This document shows, one piece after another, positions 24,764 through 37,700 of a DNA stretch of 64,000 nt. The translations under genes were made by a program, and so were the position numbers. The notes beneath the pieces were generated by a model. The model made no database searches and was not told where the DNA came from. It was given only the letters and a program-made list of their open reading frames with translations. The DNA is taken from NCBI RefSeq assembly GCF_001640805.2, contig NC_066850.1, positions 9,334,510 through 9,398,509 on the forward strand, written 5' to 3'. The DNA comes from Lates calcarifer. Its lineage: Eukaryota > Chordata > Actinopteri > Centropomidae. Position 1 is the first letter of the stretch, and every line of letters starts with the position of its first letter.

Positions 24764-27700
24764 TTGGAAAAGTGGATAATATTTACATTTAAAGTTGGAA
24801 CCAGAGCATGTTTTAGTTTTTCTTAAATAAAACATTTAAAATAAATTACATAAAAGCCTCTCTAGATGAGTTTTATTACATTAAAATACTAAAATATTAC
24901 ATCTACATCTCCCTCATTGAAAAAAATCTATAATCTATGAATGCCAATAGTTTTTATTTCAAAACAACTGGACACAACAAGTCTCCTACTTCACTCAAAC
25001 ATCCATTCTCAGTGTTGATAGATCTGCACTTTTCTGAGGGAGCTTAATGGACTGCCCAACTCTCAAAAATCTGTCTGAGCGGTTATCTTGTACAAGAATA
25101 CCATTTAATCCATGACCTATTAAATTTGCAAAGCGAGGACATTCCAGTCAGTGTAATACAGCAAGACATCTGAATTAGCAGGTTGACGACTGCTTGTCTC
25201 CCTGATATTTTAATAATTATCAACCAGAGGGTCATTTTCCAGCCTAATGCGCAATCGAACCGCTAATTCAATTATTTGTGTTCTGCACACATTTCTTCTA
25301 CAAATACAACCAGATTACATTTTCCCAGCTGCTCTGATTTTACATGTGTTCATTCCATCTGTGCAGCCAGTGCATACTTGTGGCCAACGCTTCTGTAAGC
25401 CTGTGAAAGTGAGGAAAAACAAAAAGGCAGAGATGTGAATAATGGGATCGCTAATTAGCTGCCAGGCACCAAAGGGCAAATCTGATAAATGCTAAACAGG
25501 AACAGAACAGCGTCCCTCACTTTCAGCAACTCACTCTGAGAGATTAATCAAGAGGTTTAGCCACCCCTGCAAAAAGAGGTGAGGAATTCTTCCAGAGTCA
25601 CGCTCTGTGTCAAAACTGCTTGAGAGAGATCTCCCTGCACCTCTTTCTCAGTGTTTGAAGGCATCGGCTGGAATCCATAAATTACTGTACAAGCACAGTG
25701 TTGTGCAGTGATGGAGTCTGCACCACTGGGGTCGCCTCTGCTCAGTTAATGTGGACTGACTGGGGCTGAAAAGTGAGATGGAGTGTGACTTTCTCTATGA
25801 GAGGGTCATTTCCATAAGATCAGGACATCAGTACTGCACAGCCTAACACTGCAGCTGAAACTGAAGGGCCAGGAGAGGACTGAGAAGCTGTTGATGAGTT
25901 TAAGAAAGGAAACGATTGGTGAACTCCTTAAAGTGACTCATTTGTCCACTGACTAATTTTTGTTCCAACAAATCTTCCAAAGCTAAAAACACACCCAGAC
26001 CCACATGTTGTAACTCAGTTAGGTATGCATCTAGACCAAGCTGACGCATTTGTGAGATGCTTGGATCACCAACAACAACAACAACAGTGGCTCAGAGGTT
26101 GTGTTTTTTACCATTTCCTTGCTATATATACATAGTACAAGGCCACATTTCCTTAAACAAAGGAAAACCCAAAAGACAAAGAGGATACTCCCCTGTTCCT
26201 ATACACAAAACGCTGGTCAATCAAACAACAGCTTTAAATATCTCTCAGTCAAAACCACCTACATGTTAGCAAGGGTGAGACAAAGCAAAGCTGTGAAGTT
26301 AGTTAAAAACATTACATTTTTCATTTAGGCTTTTAAATGTACAATATTCCACAACATTACATTCAAGCAGGCAAGAGTTACTTTTACTAGAGCTGGAGGG
26401 AAAAACAAAATACAAAGAAAAGAACCCCCTCCTTCACCCCCTCCCTAATTCCCTTTTGGTACAGTCCAGATTGCCAGCATCTGCTAATCTGGACTATCTG
26501 GAAACACTGCCAGCACCTGGTGGAGCACATGTTCATGAAAGCCCTGTTCAAATCAAACAAGACGCTGCACACAATAAACAATGCAAACATTTCATCCTCA
26601 GAAGTTATGCACACACAAATAAAATGGCAGACAGGAAACATAGTGCACCAAAGTGGAGGAGTGACAGGGAGTGATACAGTTAAACTAGACATGTATGGCA
26701 CATGTTTGTTTTCAAGTGTGTTTAGCTTTGTGCACTGTTGCTGCCGTGACCTCACTGTGACCACCACATTAAATGCCCCAACATGTCCCAAGCATTAGTA
26801 AAAAGTCATTATCAGGATTAAGGGAACGTGCATACAGGTTCACATGCACTGATCTGCATTCCTGTTCTTAACCTTGTCAAATCTCCATCTTTAAATGTGT
26901 TTTGTGTTGTGAGGTCACTTTCAATATCCCAAAATCAGATTTTTTTTGTCGACTGGTGGAGAGTGAGGTAATGCTTAGTGGTTCTTGATATGATCCGACC
27001 ATAATTTAACACAAAAAAAATGGGAGCAACTATAAGTAAGTAAATGTATGTGAGGGTTCTTTGCAACCAACATTTTTTTTCTTAATGTAACACAGCTGAC
27101 TTTGCTTGCAAACTCACAGCACAATGCTTCTGTGTTCAACAGAAATTAAGAGACCATGTCTGTGCTATTTTTGACGAGGGAATCGAGCGCCATAGTCAGG
27201 AAAATGGCCTGTGTTGAGCCCATCTGTCCCTGTTTTACCTGACACACTATACTGGTGATTCCTCACGTGTGTCTCCTCTCCCATCACTGCACATCATTTC
27301 CTGTCCTCCACACTTCCATCTCAGTGGGTGGGGGAAACAATAAATCAAATTAAAAGTTCTCTCCTTGAGGCATTAACTTCCACAAGGGAACTAATGGAAT
27401 CTGGTTATGATTTATCCCTCTTCCTGTTTCTTGTCTAGCCGCTGTACCGCATACGATACTATGCTCCACAGTAGGGTGGAGTTTAATCGCAGAGGTCTTA
27501 ATAGATTTAATAGAGTTGGTACACCATCCACATCCACAAGTTTATTAGTCTGTTTAATAAACTTAATGAACTTACACGTAAAACAACCACTGTTACAGTA
27601 GTTGTGGTTTTCAGAGGCAGCTTTACAGGCCTCAAGTTGGATTTAAGTGCTGTTTACTGGTCTCTAAGCAATCTTCCAGATATCAAAAGCTCTGTATCAA

Positions 27701-28448
27701 GGCAAAGAAATGCTCTGTGATGATCATTCCTTGATGCATGTGTTTGATTTCCTGATACAGAAATTGTAATGTTTTAAATCATCCTTATCTGTCTTCAGAG
27801 ATCAGGCAGATTACTTCCAAACGATTACATCCAAACTCTTGAATTTAGGTGTAGGTTTCCCCTTTAGTTGCTTCCAAGTTTTTTTTTTGTTTTTTTTTTT
27901 TTTTTAAAGGAAAGATTTTCTCCACAGATACATTATGTACTGTATTTTGCATCTGTTTATTCTGAGGCGTGATTGAAGCTGTGTTGTGGAATGAAATTAC
28001 ACATTTCCACATTTTTATGTCTTGTATATCACTTTATGTGCACTTCACTGCTCTTCAGCCTGACACATCTGATACTTTTTGGAAAATGTTCAATTCACCC
28101 TAGGGCATGAGTATGAGCATGGAACAACTGTATCTTCTATTTTTCACTTTTTGTTAGAAAATATACAAATTTACGTGAGAAATATACAAGACAGTGAGAG
28201 GGATTATTGTTCAATGTAAGATACAATAAGGTAATATAAGATTAAACCCGAGCTGCACAAGGCAGCATTAACTGAAACATGAAATATAGCAGCTTTTTGT
28301 CAAAATAGCTTTTCATAAGGGCTGGATAGCATTCAAATGATTAACAGAACAACACGCCTGGGTGCAGGGATGTTTTTTTAGAAGACTGAAACAGAGTAAG
28401 TGCTGAGAGACCAGTGTGGTTATTTGGCTCATACTCTGGATAGGCTGA

Positions 28449-28913
28449 TCACTTTGGGATTAGACATGATGAGACAACCGGCCCAAGAGACTCAGATTTT
28501 GGAACGAATGGTTGGACTCGGGCGAGCGACAGCTGCCGGGAGGAGAGTCCTGGAAGCAGATCCTGGAATAATGGACTTGCTGGAGGGTGGAGAGGTTGTA
28601 AGAATGATAGATTTGGGAGAGTTGTTGGCAACTGAGACAGGGATACCTCGCTGGTAGGCAGTGATGACAGTGCTAGTACAGAGGTAGAGGCCAGTAGAGA
28701 GAAGAGAAAGTAGGTATTTGGAAGGCTGAGAGTGTTTGGATACCATTTCAGGTTGTTGAATATCTGATGTCTGATAGCTGCTGAGGCAGTCATCGAGCTG
28801 GGTGTGAGGATGAGGGAGAGAGGACTGTGTGCGGTTTGGAGTTTTATGAAGGCAGTGATAGTTGGGAGTAAATTTGAGCTAGCCAGACAATGACGTGTAG
28901 TCCAGACTGTCAC
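28449..28913 (-). other. Unexplained 154-codon open frame, Ser/Leu/Pro-rich
   Basis: One of the longest open frames in the window. The translation is rich in Ser, Leu, Thr and Pro with no domain I recognise, no clear splice pairing and no homologue I can name. The opposite strand is purine-rich, which lowers stop-codon density in this frame. It is probably a chance frame or part of an old repeat. Confidence 0.15.
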
Positions 28914-31006
28914 TTGAAGACTTGTAATCTTGGAAGATAGAAGTATGCCTGGAGATCTTGAAAGAGATTGATTAGGCTGGAAAAGAGAAAGCAGTAGAGT
29001 TCTGTATGTAGGGAGCTAAAAGTGAGGTCCATCAAAGTTCATGATGTAGACTGAGGAGATGACCTCCTTGATGTTGGAGATGACAGCAGCTGATTTAGCT
29101 CTATGTTGTGATGATAGATAGCAAGGCCTTTTATGATTTCCTGAGCAGATTGCAAGAAATCAAACGCTTTAGAATCAGGAAAATTAGGTCTGACAGGTCA
29201 GTGATAAGTCTGTCTACTGTGTACAGACTTTAGCTCTAGAGTGTTTCTGCCATGGTTGGCTTAATACAAAACAATGCTGTTGAAAGAAGCAGACTGTAAG
29301 TGGGAGTTCTATCTGCTAAGTGTGTACTCGAAATTGAACACAGGTGAGCTGTCTAGTAATAAAAGATAAAGGTGCTGCACAGAGGAATTTGATTTTAATT
29401 TCAATATATGTGAGAAGTGCATTTGCTTCTGCTTGCAAATGTTGCCTCATGTGTGCCTGCACTTTAACCTGACTGACTTCTGACTTGCAAAATAGTGAGA
29501 GTGCAAAATTGAGAGGGACAGTTGGATTAAGCTCTCTTATGCAAGTTATTGATTAGAGCTGTTTTGACTTACTTTTGGTTGTATAACTGCATTTTGAAAC
29601 AAAACTGAATGGGGACGATCGTACAAGGCTAGAAAAGAGTGCAAGAGCAGGAACAAATGATAAAGGAAAAGTAGTGTAGTGTTGTTGGATAATTATCAAC
29701 AATTATCTATAGTCAGCTGACCCGCTATGCTGGGTTCTGCAGGTTATACTGCACTGCAACTCCTTCCTTTCAACAAAGAATGCATATAAACTGTTCTGCA
29801 AATTAGGGAGCTCATTCTTCTGTTTATTCCTGAATGTTAACTAACATTACACCTTTTAAAAGACATTAATTGGTTCAACCAACTACAAAATGATTCAGTT
29901 CGTGATTTAAGCCGTAAACAAAACCCCCATTTAAGAAAATGTAGAGGTGAAAAAATGTGGACATGAACTCATTTTATTCCAGATATACTTCCATGCTCCT
30001 TATAGTGAAAGCCAGCTATTCACAGTGCAAACACACAGCCACTCTGTAGGTGCTACGAGCTAAGTAAGTTATTTTAATGATGAGCATGCCAGCGAGACAA
30101 AGACCGACTTGAAGACAGAGCAGAAAAGATGGTACATTATGCTACACCCAAGACACTTCCACCCACCCTGCGTTGCATTCTCGTTCAACATCATCATCAC
30201 GGAGGCAAATCCATTTCGGCCTGTCAGCTACAGCTCATTAACTTGCCATGCCAGTTCCCATCTCGTTACTGTGCCGTCTGCTGCATTTTATTGAATTTCA
30301 CCCCTCATTTCCCTGAGTTGTCACTGTGTCCATCTTGTTCTTTTTTACAGTGAAAATGCTATTGGACATGCATCCTACAACTTCCAATAGTTTGGGTTAT
30401 AAAACATGGCTGTATCTTGAAGAAGAAAAACAACAAATGAGAATAAAAGATAGTGCTTAGAAACTTAATGATGGTAAATGTTTATCATAAACTAATATGT
30501 ACCTAACTGTTTGACTGAAACAATAAGGTCAGCTGATAGGGAAAGGTTTTTTTTGCTTATCAGCTGATTTTGTGCGGTCATGTCAGAAACATGTTGGTTT
30601 AACCTCCAGTTAAACTCTCAGATCAGGAGTGTTGGCTGATTTGGTCAGTGAATCAGAACTGTGATAAGATCAACAGTGATTACTTTGACATTAAACACCC
30701 TTAGTGATTGATACTGATGAGATACAACAAAGTAATTGGTAAAAATCCTCAAAAGGAAAAGGAAAAAGCCTGTTGCAACAGGCACATTCCACCCCCAGCT
30801 CCATTTATCATAATTTACATGACTTTAACAGATAGTCTAGGATGGAGACAGAGATAAAAGTCTGCTTGAGGGGCGACTGATTTGTTTTTATCTACATCTG
30901 AATTCCTGCAATCTTACTGTCACTGTGAATCACCGCTGTGACCTCAGATTTCCATGCAGCTCCTGCACAGGAATTTCAATCAGGTAAACAGGGGTCTCTC
31001 CATGTG

Positions 31007-31022
31007 CCCCCCCCCCCCCCCC
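31007..31022. repeat. Poly-C run (16 C)
   Basis: A homopolymer of 16 C. Similar runs occur at 20252-20262, 32052-32061, 34871-34880 and 62749-62763, all C on the plus strand. Confidence 0.95.
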
Positions 31023-31172
31023 AATTGGCTCAGAGCAACAAGGTCACTCAATAGCTGACAATGCTCAATGCACTTGATGGCAATATATATTCTGTGGGTG
31101 TTCCCAGCTTTAATAAGATCATGTCAGTGTCAATTCCGAATGCTCATGATTGTCCGATTGAGCCTTCATTAA

Positions 31173-31185
31173 AGGTCAGAGGTCA
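31173..31185 (+). promoter_or_regulatory. Perfect DR1 nuclear-receptor half-site pair
   Basis: AGGTCAGAGGTCA: two exact AGGTCA half sites with one spacer base, the DR1 arrangement bound by RXR heterodimers, HNF4 and COUP-TF. A TCF/LEF-like ATCAAAGG lies 26 bases downstream (31211-31218), overlapping AGGTTGACCT. The surrounding 31029-31230 is unique sequence. Function is inferred from motifs only. Confidence 0.35.
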
Positions 31186-31816
31186 CCTGTCTGTCACAGA
31201 GCTGATGTCAATCAAAGGTTGACCTCTCTGACCGAGTCAAGTAATGGAGAAGATGCAGATTTTGTGCTGTTGCTGCAAACTCTTTGGACAAGTCAAAACA
31301 CAGTGACTGTAAATGGTGTGAATGGCTTTAATCAAAAGCAGGATGAGTGTGCAAAGAAGAAGGAGAGGGCCAAGACCTCAGCCAGTTTTGCAAGTCAGAA
31401 TACTCCACCGATTTAGCAATTTAGCACTGTACTCCTATAACACTGTCAGACTCATGATGGATAGTTTAAAAAAACAAGATTGATACGGAGGTAGATTCAA
31501 TTAATTAATATAATTTCTTTTCCTGATCTATCAGAGTGCCTGAGGCACATTTTCTGCTCTGTAACCAGAGCTCTGAGAGTACAGTATGTGGAAATCTGGT
31601 ATTACAGAAATCCAAACAAAAAGTAACATGTACAGAGTGTTTAAGCTAAAGAGAGCTAGCGTCATCCATCTTAGACAATGTAAACACCCGAAGTTCCCTA
31701 AAGGCTCCTTCTCACAATCATTTTAAACACCAGAGGACAGCTAAATGGGACACTTTGCAACAGTCATGGCATTGTTTAAAGTGTGAGGATGGATGGATTC
31801 TCTGAGCATCAACAGG

Positions 31817-31911
31817 CTAAAATAACCCCACTGATGTATTGGCATTTTCAGCTATCTCCAAACGCATCTCGTCAAGATTCTTTTGGATTTTTCTAAGTTC
31901 AGAGGTGAGTA
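31817..31911 (-). CDS. Unidentified small protein, last coding exon
   Basis: Acceptor ctctgagacacacag|TA, then 30 residues and a TAG stop. With one G carried over from the upstream exon the frame reads VLTSELRKIQKN, then LDEMRLEIAENANTSVGLF. Residues from SELRKI to LEIAE form an amphipathic helix with heptad-like hydrophobic spacing, so a short coiled coil is likely. An open frame also runs upstream through the acceptor (to 32008), but the splice site and the phase match to the exons at 33888 and 34290 favour this start. I do not recognise the protein. Confidence 0.42.
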
Positions 31912-33734
31912 CTGTGTGTCTCAGAGTGGCTAGAACGCAAAGGATATACACCCTCATTAGGCTGAGTGCCAGGGTCTCTCTAGAAGCACATGGCTCAACT
32001 GCCATCAATTTCTATGCATCGGCAGATTGTCCGGATTCACAGAAGCCGAAGCCCCCCCCCCAAACACTACCTGCATTATGAACAGATGTGCCAGGACTCA
32101 GACCCCCTGATCCAGCAATGCATGACGAATGGCTGAATTTCACCAAAGGCCAAGGGTCAAGCTGTATCCCTTACCCAACCCTGGCATTAGACACAGATGC
32201 ATGATGTCAGTTCCCATGTGTTAGAACTAGAAGGTGACTGCAAACCCTTTGAGACACCTAAGACTTTGCTACAGATCTGCAATTCCGGCAACCACTCACC
32301 ATGAGCCATGAACCTTCAGTTCCCAGATACCCACCTCAAATTATCCGGTCCCAGAGGAGCTGCTTGCTTTCTTCCATTCACCTTCACTCGCCATTCACCT
32401 CTACCAACTGGCCCCCAGACACCCACCAAAGCCATTCACCTGTGGAGGGAAGCATATAGTACAAGATGAGGTTCAAATTATGTCTCAGCTAGTAGGTCAT
32501 GGTTTCAGTATGTCCTGGCCTTGTAACTCCTGGTGCACAGCAGCTCTTTTTTTATTATTATTTATTAAACAATACACAGGCCCACCACTTTGTGAAAACA
32601 CGCCTCAGAAAAGAAGTGTATTCACTCTTGTTCTTTGTTCTTCCACGAAAACCTTTTCAGAAACATAAAAAAAGGTCCTCCTTCAACAGTAAGTAATCCA
32701 ACAACTACTTGTCTTACAGCTTTAAGGATGGATGTAAGACAGTTTTGTATTCACCAGATGTTGAATTTAACATTGCTGGATAAAGGCTGATTTCATGCAG
32801 CTGTTTTTACACTGGAAGCACAAAGAGGCTTCACTTGAAACACAATATGTTGCCAGATATACTGTCCTTCCAAAAATTGTGGCTTGTTTTCCACTAGCAT
32901 TTTACTTTGGCTTTTCCTCTACATTAATCTCAGACACATTCACCAGCAAATTCCATTCCTGGACACCAAGAGCATAAAACTCTGAAAATGTTCACTTTTT
33001 ATTCACATATATACTTTTTTCTCATGACTTTATGTTATGAATATTCTCAATAAAAACATGGACTCTGCATAGAAGTCTACATATTGTGCAGACCTACATC
33101 CACATAACGTATAAATTCTTGGGAAACAAAGGCCCATTTATCAGATTAGAGTGGCTGGATGGCAGAAAAAGGGAGGGTATAGTGGCCCTGTGTCACCCAT
33201 CACTTATAAATTGGGGCTTGTGTAAACTTCCTGCTGTTTTATATGCTTCCTGAGGCCAGGGGTCAGCTGACGAGCATGACTAATCATAAGATAAATCAAC
33301 GTCTGAGAGCATTTTGTCATCGGCATAGTAGAATTCAATTAACTTTAATTCATTGTAAAGAGCTGCAGTTGGCCCTGTTGTTACTCATCTTGATGGATGA
33401 TGTTTTTAACAGTGAGCTTACATATACACTCTGCAGAGACTGCATTAGTTGAAAGTGCTGAAATGTAACATTTGCTTAGCGTTACAACACAAATTACTAA
33501 CACATACACTGTTATTCTGTTCATTTTGTATATTCTTGGGTTGACATTTTTGATTTCTCGACCTTTTTGACATCTCTTCCTTGGTTCAAAGTGGGCGATG
33601 TGCGTGTATAAGCATCTGGCAACACATTAGCCATAAAAGTTATAAGGTAGTAATATATCACATTATGTGTTTGCGTTCCTTAAAGTGGTCAAATATTCAA
33701 CTAAATCAGCTTTAATTCCTGGATGTCTTAGACA

Positions 33735-33835
33735 CACGGCAATGCCAATTGGTTTGTAGGTCTACCACATCCAGAGTGAAATATCTTAACATCAATTGGA
33801 TGGATGAAAATTTTGTACAGATGTTCTAAATCTAA
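33735..33835. repeat. Fragment of the teleost repeat seen at 22.4 kb (reverse orientation)
   Basis: On the minus strand this reads tgtacaaaattttcatccat and gttaagatatttcactctgg, corresponding to the 'TGTACAAAATTTCATGG...GAGATATTTCAGTCTGG' part of the same family. Confidence 0.55.
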
Positions 33836-33887
33836 CCCCTTGTTGTTAAATCGAGCCTATAGGTTCCACCACAGTTAATCATCTTAC

Positions 33888-33947
33888 CTGTACCTCTTCC
33901 CTTCCCGGAGCTGAGCTTAGGTCGATTCAGTTTACTTTCTTCAGTCT
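33888..33947 (-). CDS. Unidentified small protein, middle exon
   Basis: A 60-base exon between acceptor tctcttcactgatag and donor ACAG|gtaaga, phase 1 at both ends. With the upstream G it encodes ETEESKLNRPKLSSGKGRGT, a polar basic linker. Donor and acceptor both fit consensus well. The frame is also open through the preceding intron up to an ATG at 34131, so an alternative transcript starting there cannot be excluded. The upstream sequence translates as hydrophobic, uneven text that does not look coding. Confidence 0.42.
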
Positions 33948-34289
33948 CTATCAGTGAAGAGAGTAAACACAGGGTCAGTTGATTTTTTTTAATTTTTATA
34001 AAAGTTACAAAGAAAGAAGAGCCTTTCACTGAATATATGTAAGAGTATCTCATTCTAACATACATTTCAACCCTTTCTACAAACGGAAAGAGAAGCGTTT
34101 CAACTTTGACGTTGGATGAGGGGGAATTCATATTAGCTTACTTGCTAGCTAGCTAATTAATTCACCCAGCTAGCCGCCATTGTGCGCTGTTTAATGTGGC
34201 GTGACCGCACAGGGGCTGTTGTTCAGATTATGTTTGGGAATGGATAACAGTGAACTACAAAAAGATAGTTAGTTTAATCCTCTGGTTAC

Positions 34290-34394
34290 CTGTTTCACGC
34301 TTCGACGGACTCGGCTGCCTGTCTGGTTTGTTGACACAACCAATCACCGTGTTGAGTAAAGATTTTGTAGTGATGACAAGATAGCTCACTCCAC
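34290..34394 (-). CDS. Unidentified small protein, upstream exon with hydrophobic segment
   Basis: A 105-base exon from acceptor ttctgtcacctgcgtcactgtttgtag to donor ACAG|gtaacc, phase 1 at both ends. It encodes (G/S)GVSYLVITTKSLLNTVIGC then VNKPDRQPSPSKRET. The first 20 residues are mostly hydrophobic and could be the end of a membrane segment. The rest is polar with Ser-Pro and basic residues. Joined in phase with the exons at 33888 and 31817 it gives 84 residues to the stop. The frame is open a further 82 bases upstream of the acceptor without an ATG, so the initiator must be in another exon. Function and family are unknown; a small single-pass membrane protein is a guess. Confidence 0.4.
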
Positions 34395-34589
34395 CTACAA
34401 ACAGTGACGCAGGTGACAGAATGAGAAAGTCGGTGATCTTGTTATTGTACAATATCTTTACAGCACCACTGTACAATTATTTTAACCATTTATTTCACGA
34501 CTTAAGTTATATGTGTGTGCAGGAGGAGTGGCAGGTTAACAAGGGGGCTGCAGTTTGATCATTTTATAACAAGTGTCTACTAAACATGC

Positions 34590-34770
34590 TAAATTAAGAA
34601 GGTGAACACGAATAACAAAATACCTGCTAAACATCAGCATGCTAACATTTTAATTGTTAGCAAGTTAGCATGGGCGCGTTAGCATTTGTCTCAACGCTCT
34701 GCTGTATTCAAGAACAGCCTCACAAAGCTGAGTGTCTGTGGACTCTTAGTGTTGTTGATATCTGTTATTT
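34590..34770. repeat. Teleost repeat fragment (CTGCTAAACATCAGCATG family)
   Basis: Contains acctgctaaacatcagcatg, ttagcaagttagcatg and aacagcctcacaaagctg, then ggactcttagtgttg. This is the other half of the abundant fish repeat represented at 22.4 kb. Confidence 0.6.
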
Positions 34771-37700
34771 GTTATGAATCAGAAGTTGTGTTTTCAGCTT
34801 GTTAAAAAAAACAATCAAAACAAAAGCAAAAACAGCTTTTATGTATTAATTTTTTCTCTGCCATGTGACACCCCCCCCCCATTAGAGCTGGAGTGATTTC
34901 AGAGAAGCAACATAAACTATAGGACATGTCGTTTGACCTGAATGAAGTCATGCAGGTGGCTGACATGCTTTATTAACAAGGCTCATGGCATCAGTGCCTG
35001 TTATTTATTTGTGCCTTCATCTCTGCTTGCAGGCCTCTAAAGATGAGGCCAGTCAAGTCCTGTGACACACTGATTGAGGCTCAGACAGTGTAATCAATAT
35101 GCTCAGGATTAGTAATAAGACAGTGTCATCTGAATAACTGCTACCTTAAATTATCGGAACTGGTTTGCCTGTTGGACCTGGCAGTACTTTTACAAAACCA
35201 TGAAAAAACACTGCCAAGTCCATTCTCTCTTTCGGTTATATACATCAGTTTAGATAAGAAAAGGGAATCTCCGTTTTCCTAAAACTAATTTAAAGAGCTC
35301 TCAGAAAGTCACATACTATCTTACAATAGGATCTAGCATATCATTTTGAGTTTTTTTTCCATTGCAGCCAGACACTCGAATTTTTTTTCTGGAGCGATAC
35401 TGCAGCGTGAAGGTAATGCAGCAATTTTTAGCAGCTGAGTATAACTGTTTGAAATCTAATTTTCCACTTTTCTTATCAGTTCTGATTTAAACACTCATAT
35501 TGCTGAGTGTAATACCTGTAATACCCACTGAGCTTGGAATTGCATGGAGAGAAGATTATATTGTAGGGAGAAGATATGGCTATGACTTCATTTTCATATA
35601 GGGGGCTGCTGCTGCTGTGTCCAAGGTCGTCATGAGGAAGAGGCTCATTACAGCAAACAACCAGGCCATCACAAGGATTATAAACATATGTGAAGAAGGG
35701 TAAAATTGAGGTATCATTTGGAACTTGGAGGATTTTCAGAAATTTGGATCAAACAAACACAACCAGACACAAATATGTGCATGTTAGCAAAATGCTCCAT
35801 CATCCATCAATTTTCAGTTTCAGCACCAATCATTGCTTGCCAATGGAAGACAAATCATTAACATATGGAAATATCACCTAATTCTGACCAGCCCTTCCTC
35901 TCTCTATATCACTTTGAGTTGTTTGTCGTTTTGTTTGCCTCCCAACAATTCAATTACAAAGAAGTCTGTGACCTGTCACTCCCCATTTTCTTGATTACTT
36001 CTGCAGGTTGACCCCCTACAGACATCTAAACATTCAAGCAGGGATGACTTCAGGTCCAGATCAATAATCAAACCCAGCACACATCTACAGACCAAAAGAA
36101 CTGCTTCACCCAACCCCCATGAAGTGTCCAAGGCTTTAAGTAAAAGAGGAGGAGGGCAGCATCGAGGGGCCATATAGAACCACAGCGTTTAATTAGTTCC
36201 ACCCTGTGAGTACCATGGGACTGTCTGTACCCCAAGTAGATGAATAGTGCTAATTAGCTGAGTGAAGGATCGGGAATGCTCACAGGTAATCCCATTCAAG
36301 GCTCTGATCGATAAACCCAGCATTAACCTGTGGACTCATTTTCCCAGGGGGTGTGTGGGGCGGACATCTTTGTCTCAATACCAAAATTGGGTTGGACATC
36401 CATCTGCCACAAGTGCGTCCATCCTTACAGCAGGAGAGGGGTCACTTTGCTGTGTCTCCATATGCGGGACCTAATGAAACGCCCTGCGGCATTAATGCAT
36501 GTCAGTCAGCAAACTCACGTAGTGCAGAATTGCAGTGTGCATATTGAGCAGGGCTGAAATGGTCACTCAAGAAATTAATGCACACAGGACAAATGCATGG
36601 AAATAATCATAGTCCCACCAAGAGCTAATAATGTGTTTTGACCATGTGAGTTTAAAGTGGAGAAAAGAGTAAAGGAGAAAGAGCAACAAGAAGAGACATG
36701 CAGAAAAAAAGATCAACAAAAAATATTAAAGTCTAGGGGGAAGAAATTCAGTTTGAAAGCAGCCAGTTTGCACTAGCTGCTAGACTGTGCTAGCCTTCAT
36801 AGTGTTGACAGCTGCCTGCTGCCTAGTTTAAAGAAACCTGTTGTTTATTAGCAACTGACAACTGGAACATGATCAACTAAAGCTTAAGCCAAGGTTAGGT
36901 TATGTTTTGATGATGCAGCTTCTCATTTTATCACTGTTTATTGTAAGTGTAAATAAATGCTATTTAGAAACACTATTAGTTTTTACTTACAGGGACATGG
37001 CCACAGTTTCACTCACTGTGTGGGAGAGCAATAAAATCATCAGCAGCCATAAAGCTTTGACATTTGCCAAGCACACTAACACTGACTGTACAGAGCCTAG
37101 ATATCAACTCATGATATGCATATAAGCAACCAGTGTTACTGAATCAGCATACAGAATATTAAATAGCTCAACTGTCAAATTCTGTAATAATAACTTTCTA
37201 AAATTTTTTAGGAGGTTTATGGAGGTTGCTGTTTTTAGGCCAAGACCTGCACAACAAATCCACATCAGTATTGATTTCACGTACATCTAAAAACTTCTGC
37301 TCTTGGCCATGCAGAGCCAGCCATGCATAGTAAGGCATGTAAATGAAGCACATAATCATACTCATAGGTCAGTGTTAAAAACAGACCACCAAATTTATGC
37401 TGATTATTCAGTCAGCTAACATAAGCAGCATTGGTTTTGTTGTTTTTGTTTGATCATATGCGAAGTGTCTGTGGCCAGTGATGAACACTGATGAAAAGCA
37501 TGTGCCTGTATCTCATGTGTTCCGGACTAAAAAAACCTGCTATGGGACTCTGGGCAGCCCTGGCATCTCAACCAGACGAGGATTTCCTGGGTAAAGTTGG
37601 CCGGCTTCTGTGGGAGGGCAGACAACAGCACCGGAGGACTTTGACCATATATGCTTGTGTTTTTGAAAGGAAGACCTACAAGCAAACAATTCTTGAGCTC

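Larger units (their letters stand above)
17111..31816. other. Upstream/intergenic region without recognised genes
   Basis: About 14.7 kb upstream of the semaphorin coding start. Part of it should be a 5' UTR intron and the promoter of that gene. No protein-coding exon could be supported. Contents: a TTAA-bordered element (18852-19625), A- and C-runs at 20190-20262, a GA microsatellite and pyrimidine tract (21412-21610), a teleost repeat (22356-22735), a MITE copy (24488-24763), a T-rich run (27880-27905), an unexplained 154-codon minus frame (28449-28913), and motif-rich unique stretches (23560-23720, 25195-25510, 30100-30320, 31029-31230). Confidence 0.6.

Noticed and set aside
34131..34131. 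ATG beginning a frame that runs into the 33888 exon
   Set aside because: The added sequence looks intronic, and the spliced join from 34290 keeps phase. Kept only as an alternative.
35976..36173. Minus frame starting MAPRCCPPPLLLK, resembling a signal peptide
   Set aside because: The hydrophobic run is interrupted, there is no partner exon, and the plus strand shows only ordinary unique sequence.
36985..36999. CCATGTCCCT|gtaagt on the minus strand as first exon of the unidentified gene
   Set aside because: It ends in phase 2, but the best-supported next exon begins in phase 1.
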